9,108 nucleotides of DNA from NCBI GenBank assembly GCA_002382495.1, contig DFXW01000032.1, positions 18,948 to 28,055 of the forward strand, written 5' to 3'. How positions within the stretch are numbered: position 1 is the stretch's first letter; the number at the start of each line of letters is the position of its first letter. This document shows positions 5,815 through 9,108 of the stretch, one piece after another. The DNA comes from Flavobacterium sp. UBA4098 (GTDB lineage Bacteria; Bacteroidota; Bacteroidia; Flavobacteriales; Flavobacteriaceae). Both the position numbers and the translations under genes were made by a program. The notes beneath the pieces were generated by a model. It was not told where the DNA came from and searched no databases. It saw only the letters and a list, made by a program, of their open reading frames with translations.

Positions 5815-7281
5815 TTAATTGTTTTGTTTGTAGGCCTGAATAGTTTTGTATTTTTCTGCTTTATAGACTTTTTCAATTTTTGAAAAAACCCGGTCGCGTA
5901 ATGCAAAACCAATTAGTCCAGCTCCTGCCACTAAAGCCAAACCTGTATTAGGGCCTTCAATGTATTTGCCTAATGCATATAACAAAACAGGTAATACGAT
6001 TTTAGGTAATGAAATTAAAGCCGTTTGTAAGTTGAACGCTTTTTTATCGCCAAAAGCCCCTTTGCTTGAAGTTAAATCAATTGGGGTTTTAGTGTAAGCA
6101 CCTGCATATAAAACCAAATGGGAATTGATGCCTATATTATATACAGCACCCGCCAAAATAGTCAAATAAATCTCCCATCCGAGGTAGATGTAAAAGGAAG
6201 ATATAATGGTAGAAATTACTGTTGCAATCACAATTAACCACCATTTTGAGGTCAAATAGTTTTTGTATGAAATATTTTGGGTCATCATCAAAGGATAGTA
6301 TTGACTGTCCCAACTTGGTACAAACTGACCAAAAGTGAACAAAAAGCCGCCTGTAACAAAAATCCCCGCAAAAATTTGCATGACTTGTGGTTGAGACGGA
6401 TTGTTAAAAAAGATAAACCCGTAAAACAAAAACAAAATGCTCATGCCCACCGTCGTCTTAGAACGTTTGTTTCGCTTGATTAATTTAATGTCATTTTTTA
6501 AAAAGGTCCCCAAAGTTCCAAACTGATTCAGCCAACTTAAATTTTCTGTTTTGGCAACAGTCGATTTAGTAGCTAATCCAGCATCGAGATACAATTGGTT
6601 TTTAAAGAAATCATAGGTGATTTTATATAAGCCCACAAGTAATAGAAGTGGGACTAAAAATAATCCAGGACTGTGAAATAATGCTTCAAAAAAGGGTGCA
6701 GAATATTCCGTAATATTAAAATATCCGTAATGTTGTAATCCGCCAAAAACAACTACAATTGCTAGTAAAATTCCGAATAAATTGTCTTTATTGCTAAACA
6801 ATACATTGATGAAATTATTGATGTAGACTATCGAAAACATAGCTAAATGCCAAGAAATAATACTTTCAATTGGGTAATTTTCTATGTACAACACTATAGA
6901 AAAGGGTACAAAGAAAAAAACATGCATTAGGTTAAAAAAAGACAAAGCTGTTTTTCCAAGAGAAAAATGAACAATTGTACTTTTTTTAATGGGCAAAATC
7001 AATAAAGGACGGATATTCATCACCGGGATTTTTTGCCATAAAAAACGGATTGTTAAATCAAACAGAAAATAGTAAATCAAAAAAGTATTGACTTGTATTA
7101 AAGGGTCTAGTTGATTTTGTTTCAAACCATAATACAAACCAATTCCCATAGAGAGAAGTACAAACGAATACAATAAGGCCACAATAGCCATTACAATTTT
7201 AAGGGCAAGATTGGTTCCAAAAGAGGCCGAACGGGAAAACGATTTCCATTCCAGCGAGAGAAAATGTAGAATAAACTTCAT
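5815..7281 (-). CDS. Multi-pass membrane protein, DUF5687 family, probable ABC permease
   Basis: This 488-aa integral membrane protein has about eleven to twelve predicted helices (roughly 26-50, 64-82, 112-132, 140-160, 168-184, 203-222, 279-293, 302-320, 347-366, 371-392, 424-441 and 445-462). A charged cytoplasmic-type segment (about 238-275, with KLIKRNKRSK) separates the two halves. The N-terminus, MKFILHFLSLEWKSFSRS, is typical of ABC-2-like permeases in which an amphipathic segment precedes the first helix. It matches the size and layout of DUF5687 proteins of Bacteroidota, which are paired with an ABC ATPase. Here the ATPase gene starts 72 nt downstream on the same strand. The ATG at 7281 is the natural start, with no signal peptide needed. 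No substrate motif is visible, so lipid, peptide or antimicrobial export are all possible. Confidence 0.8.
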   Translation of the reverse strand: MKFILHFLSLEWKSFSRSASFGTNLALKIVMAIVALLYSFVLLSMGIGLYYGLKQNQLDPLIQVNTFLIYYFLFDLTIRFLWQKIPVMNIRPLLILPIKKSTIVHFSLGKTALSFFNLMHVFFFVPFSIVLYIENYPIESIISWHLAMFSIVYINNFINVLFSNKDNLFGILLAIVVVFGGLQHYGYFNITEYSAPFFEALFHSPGLFLVPLLLLVGLYKITYDFFKNQLYLDAGLATKSTVAKTENLSWLNQFGTLGTFLKNDIKLIKRNKRSKTTVGMSILFLFYGFIFFNNPSQPQVMQIFAGIFVTGGFLFTFGQFVPSWDSQYYPLMMTQNISYKNYLTSKWWLIVIATVISTIISSFYIYLGWEIYLTILAGAVYNIGINSHLVLYAGAYTKTPIDLTSSKGAFGDKKAFNLQTALISLPKIVLPVLLYALGKYIEGPNTGLALVAGAGLIGFALRDRVFSKIEKVYKAEKYKTIQAYKQNN

Positions 7282-7360
7282 TGGGTATAGATTTGGTGAA
7301 TAAGTAGTTAAAAGTAATAAAAAGTTACAAATTTCAATTTTTGCATTTGAATTTTATAAA

Positions 7361-7374
7361 TTGATTTAAATCAA
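7361..7374. promoter_or_regulatory. Perfect FNR/CRP-type palindrome in the divergent intergenic region
   Basis: TTGATTTAAATCAA is a perfect 14-bp inverted repeat and matches the FNR half-site pattern TTGAT-N4-ATCAA exactly. It lies between the divergent DUF5687 and reductase genes. Its centre is about 77 bp upstream of the reductase -7 box and about 87 bp upstream of the DUF5687 ATG. It also overlaps a possible minus-strand -7 element AATATTTG (7379-7372). Binding by a Crp/Fnr-family regulator is inferred. The consensus is that of E. coli FNR, and specificities in Bacteroidota may differ. Confidence 0.45.
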
Positions 7375-7420
7375 ATATTCCTTGACAAAAGAATTGCTAT
7401 TACAAACCTGATTATTATCA

Positions 7421-7452
7421 TTTTCTAAAAACACCCTAGTTTAGTATATTTG
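7421..7452 (+). promoter_or_regulatory. Bacteroidota-type promoter for the PaaE-like reductase
   Basis: TATATTTG (7445-7452) is a full match to the -7 consensus TAnnTTTG. The best -33 candidate is TTTTC (7421-7425), 19 nt upstream, with one base different from TTTTG. The ATG lies only 15 nt past the -7 box, so the mRNA leader should be about 10 nt or less, nearly leaderless. The last three bases of the box (TTG, 7450-7452) are in frame with the gene and are a false upstream start. Confidence 0.7.
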
Positions 7453-7467
7453 TCAAAAATTACAATT

Positions 7468-8520
7468 ATGTCTTCCTTTTTAAAATTAATCATTAAAGAA
7501 GTAAAACGCGAAACCAAAGACGCTGTTTCGATTCTTTTTTCTGTTCCTGAAGAATTACAATCCAACTATACTTTCATTGCGGGTCAATACATTAACTTGA
7601 AATTGACATTGGACAACCAAGAAATTCGCCGTGCATATTCGATTTGCTCTGCTCCGAATAGTGGCGAATTGCGCATAGCGGTAAAAGCCGTTTCCAATGG
7701 TCTTTTTTCGCAGTTTGCCAATACCAAACTCAAAGCGGGTGATGTCCTTGAAGTGGGAAAACCAGAAGGAAAATTCACCTTTGAACCTCAGGCTGATCGC
7801 CAACGCAATTATGCTGCTTTTGTGGCCGGTAGCGGTATTACTCCTGCTATTTCCATTTTGAAATCGGTTTTGCAAAACGAACCAAAAAGCACCTTTGTTT
7901 TGGTGTACGGAAACAAATCTCCAGAAGACACCATTTGCCACCAAGAATTACAGGATTTACAATCGCAATTTGTTGGACGATTGTTTGTTCAATATGTGTA
8001 TAGCCAAGCGAAAGCAGACGGAGCTTTATCTGGACGTATAGACAAAACTACTGTGAATTATATTTTGAAAGAAAAACACGCGAGTTTGGATTTTGACAAG
8101 TTCTATTTGTGTGGACCTGAAGAAATGATCAATACCGTTTCAGATGCTTTGAAAGAAAAAAATATTAAAGAATCGGCTATCAAATTTGAATTGTTTTCTA
8201 CTTCCTCTAAAGAAAATACTATCGAACAATCCTTAGAGGGACACGCTCAAATTACCGTAATGGTGGATGATGAGGAAACTACTTTTGAAATGTCGGCCAA
8301 ACAAACCATCTTGGATGCTGCCTTAAAACAAGGAATTGACGCTCCTTATTCTTGCCAAGGCGGAATTTGCAGCAGCTGTTTAGCGCGCGTTACTGTAGGA
8401 ACTGCCGAAATGACTAAAAACTCTATTCTTTCCGAAAAAGAAGTGGCAGACGGACTGATCTTGACTTGTCAAGCGCATCCTACTTCGGCTACAATTCGAG
8501 TAGATTTTGATGATGTATAA
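7468..8520 (+). CDS. PaaE-like NAD(P)H:2Fe-2S oxidoreductase (FAD and ferredoxin domains fused)
   Basis: This 350-aa cytosolic electron-transfer flavoenzyme has three modules in order. The first is an FAD-binding barrel with RRAYSIC (54-60), the R-x-Y-S flavin motif. The second is an NAD(P)-binding domain with GSGITP (121-126) and CGPEEM (215-220). The third is a C-terminal plant-type ferredoxin domain with cluster ligands Cys296, Cys301, Cys304 and Cys334 (C-x4-C-x2-C-x29-C). This is the layout of PaaE/PaaK, the reductase of phenylacetyl-CoA epoxidase, and of related ring-hydroxylating and fatty-acid oxygenase reductases. It passes electrons from NAD(P)H via FAD and 2Fe-2S to a partner. No paa or other oxygenase gene is adjacent, so the partner is unknown and a general ferredoxin-reductase role is possible. 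The ATG at 7468 is chosen over TTG at 7450, which lies in the promoter. The gene is monocistronic, ending at a strong terminator. Confidence 0.92.
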   Translation: MSSFLKLIIKEVKRETKDAVSILFSVPEELQSNYTFIAGQYINLKLTLDNQEIRRAYSICSAPNSGELRIAVKAVSNGLFSQFANTKLKAGDVLEVGKPEGKFTFEPQADRQRNYAAFVAGSGITPAISILKSVLQNEPKSTFVLVYGNKSPEDTICHQELQDLQSQFVGRLFVQYVYSQAKADGALSGRIDKTTVNYILKEKHASLDFDKFYLCGPEEMINTVSDALKEKNIKESAIKFELFSTSSKENTIEQSLEGHAQITVMVDDEETTFEMSAKQTILDAALKQGIDAPYSCQGGICSSCLARVTVGTAEMTKNSILSEKEVADGLILTCQAHPTSATIRVDFDDV

Positions 8521-8529
8521 GTTTTTTGC

Positions 8530-8553
8530 CGCAAAGGCACAAAGTCGCAAAGT
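8530..8553. repeat. Three 8-bp CRCAAAGK units (dispersed intergenic repeat type)
   Basis: Immediately after the reductase stop come CGCAAAGG, CACAAAGT and CGCAAAGT in tandem at exact period 8, preceded by TTTTTTGC. Short intergenic runs of this kind built on GCAAAG recur in flavobacterial genomes as far as I recall, so this is likely one member of a dispersed family. It is too short for a protein and is not itself a hairpin. Function unknown. Confidence 0.55.
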
Positions 8554-8569
8554 TTACAATTGATATATA

Positions 8570-8601
8570 AAAAAACGAGAAGTGATTGCTTCTCGTTTTT
8601 T
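8570..8601. terminator. Bidirectional intrinsic terminator between convergent genes
   Basis: A perfect stem, CGAGAAG (8576-8582) with CTTCTCG (8589-8595), encloses the 6-nt loop TGATTG. Six flanking A/T pairs extend it (8570-8575 with 8596-8601), so both transcripts end in a U-run. It serves the rightward reductase gene and the leftward glycosyltransferase gene. The glycosyltransferase TAA stop (8602-8600) falls inside its outer arm. Confidence 0.92.
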
Positions 8602-9108
8602 ATTTTTTATCCTTAAGAACTTCTTCTATTCGAGCCACCACTTGCTCTGGCAGGATGGTACGCATGGCGTTTTCATAACCGGCCACCTTTTTATTTCCAT
8701 ATACTGAAGTAGGTAGGTTTGGGTATTGGTTTCTGTCGGAAACCAAAGCTTTATCCATGGTTTGATTAAACGGTAAAAATCCGGCAAACGGATGAGTAGC
8801 TCCCCAAAGTGTCACCACCGGAATACCCAGCATGGCGGCAATATGTCCGTTGCCCGAATCCATGGATAGCATCACGTCTAGATTACTGATCAAATTTAAT
8901 TCTTCTTGAAACGGTATCTTTCCCGCAATATTCAAAACATTCGTTTTGTTTCCAACGAGTAACTGCAATTGTTCTTTTTCTTTTTGGCCGCCGCCAAAGA
9001 GGAAAATAGTGCTATTTTTATGGCTTGCCAATGCGTCAATTACTTTCTGCATTAAATCTAGCGGATACACTTTAGAATCGTATTGGGCAAAAGGCGCAAT
9101 CCCAATTA
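8600..9108 (-). CDS. Glycosyltransferase family 9 (heptosyltransferase-like), C-terminal part
   Basis: The reading frame is open to the right edge, so the start lies outside the window. A GTG at 9070 is only an internal codon. About 168 codons are visible. They begin with IGIAPFAQYDSKVYPLD, the start of the C-terminal nucleotide-sugar-binding domain of GT9 enzymes, where the equivalent segment leads into a conserved lysine. Next comes a Rossmann strand (STIFLFGGGQKE), then a segment ending in NIAGKIPFQEELNLI. The family hallmark D-S-G-N-G-H-I-A-A-M-L-G-I-P-V-V-T-L-W-G follows, which binds the sugar-nucleotide diphosphate. GT9 members add heptose or other sugars to the lipopolysaccharide core, and which sugar is used here cannot be told. 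The gene converges on the reductase and shares its terminator. Confidence 0.9.
   Translation of the reverse strand, partial: IGIAPFAQYDSKVYPLDLMQKVIDALASHKNSTIFLFGGGQKEKEQLQLLVGNKTNVLNIAGKIPFQEELNLISNLDVMLSMDSGNGHIAAMLGIPVVTLWGATHPFAGFLPFNQTMDKALVSDRNQYPNLPTSVYGNKKVAGYENAMRTILPEQVVARIEEVLKDKK

Noticed and set aside
7382..7456. 8-bp inverted copies TTGACAAA (7382-7389) and TTTGTCAA (7449-7456) flanking the reductase promoter
   Set aside because: They are short and widely separated in AT-rich DNA, and the right copy overlaps the -7 box. This is easily chance.
7555..7944. Minus-strand open frame of 129 codons opposite the reductase
   Set aside because: It lies wholly antisense to intact FAD/NAD-binding domains and has no recognisable motif. 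It is a chance frame.
9068..9070. GTG at 9070 as the start of a complete 156-aa glycosyltransferase
   Set aside because: The frame stays open to the window edge and the residues before the GTG (IGIAPFAQYDSK) continue the GT9 domain, so the gene is truncated by the window rather than short.
1..9108. CRISPR array, IS element, phage or defence island, tRNA or rRNA
   Set aside because: No spaced repeats, transposase or terminal inverted repeats, cloverleaf or rRNA-like sequence seen. Gene content is ordinary chromosomal core.

Overview
The window is AT-rich and looks like the chromosome of a Flavobacterium or close relative (Bacteroidota, Flavobacteriia). The evidence is a SprE/PorW-type lipoprotein of the gliding motility and type IX secretion machinery, a bacteroidete-style F-type ATP synthase cluster headed by a bactofilin and AtpZ, a DUF5687 membrane protein, and promoters of the Bacteroidota type (TTG, 17-23 nt, TAnnTTTG). 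No Shine-Dalgarno sequence stands out at any start.

Layout. From about 7281 down to 1, everything is transcribed leftward: DUF5687 membrane protein, ABC ATPase, sprE, bactofilin, atpZ, a four-helix AtpI-position protein, atpB and the first ten codons of atpE. Genes sprE through the AtpI-position protein are tightly packed (3 nt gap, 14 nt overlap, 4 nt overlap) and look like one transcript. atpB has its own near-consensus promoter in the 122 nt gap before it, so the F0/F1 structural genes can also be transcribed separately. Between atpB and atpE is an imperfect hairpin that is not a terminator. From 7468 to 8520 a single rightward gene encodes a PaaE-like flavin/2Fe-2S reductase with its own promoter and a nearly leaderless mRNA. 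A bidirectional terminator separates it from a convergent, right-truncated family 9 glycosyltransferase.

How the genes relate. The DUF5687 protein and the ABC ATPase form a likely two-component exporter-type transporter. SprE belongs to the proton-motive-force-driven T9SS/gliding apparatus, bactofilin is a cytoskeletal polymer, and AtpZ, the AtpI-position protein, AtpB and AtpE are assembly factors or subunits of the proton-conducting F0 sector.

Starts. Two of the longest-ORF starts (TTG at 1271 and at 7450) fall inside the -7 promoter box and must be wrong. The ATGs at 1223 and 7468 are used here instead. By contrast, sprE and the AtpI-position gene have no usable ATG and appear to start at TTG. 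I see no phage, IS element, CRISPR array, tRNA or rRNA, and no evident new multi-gene system. The most interesting non-coding signals are a perfect FNR/CRP-type palindrome at 7361-7374, a period-8 repeat at 8530-8553, and the atpB-atpE hairpin.
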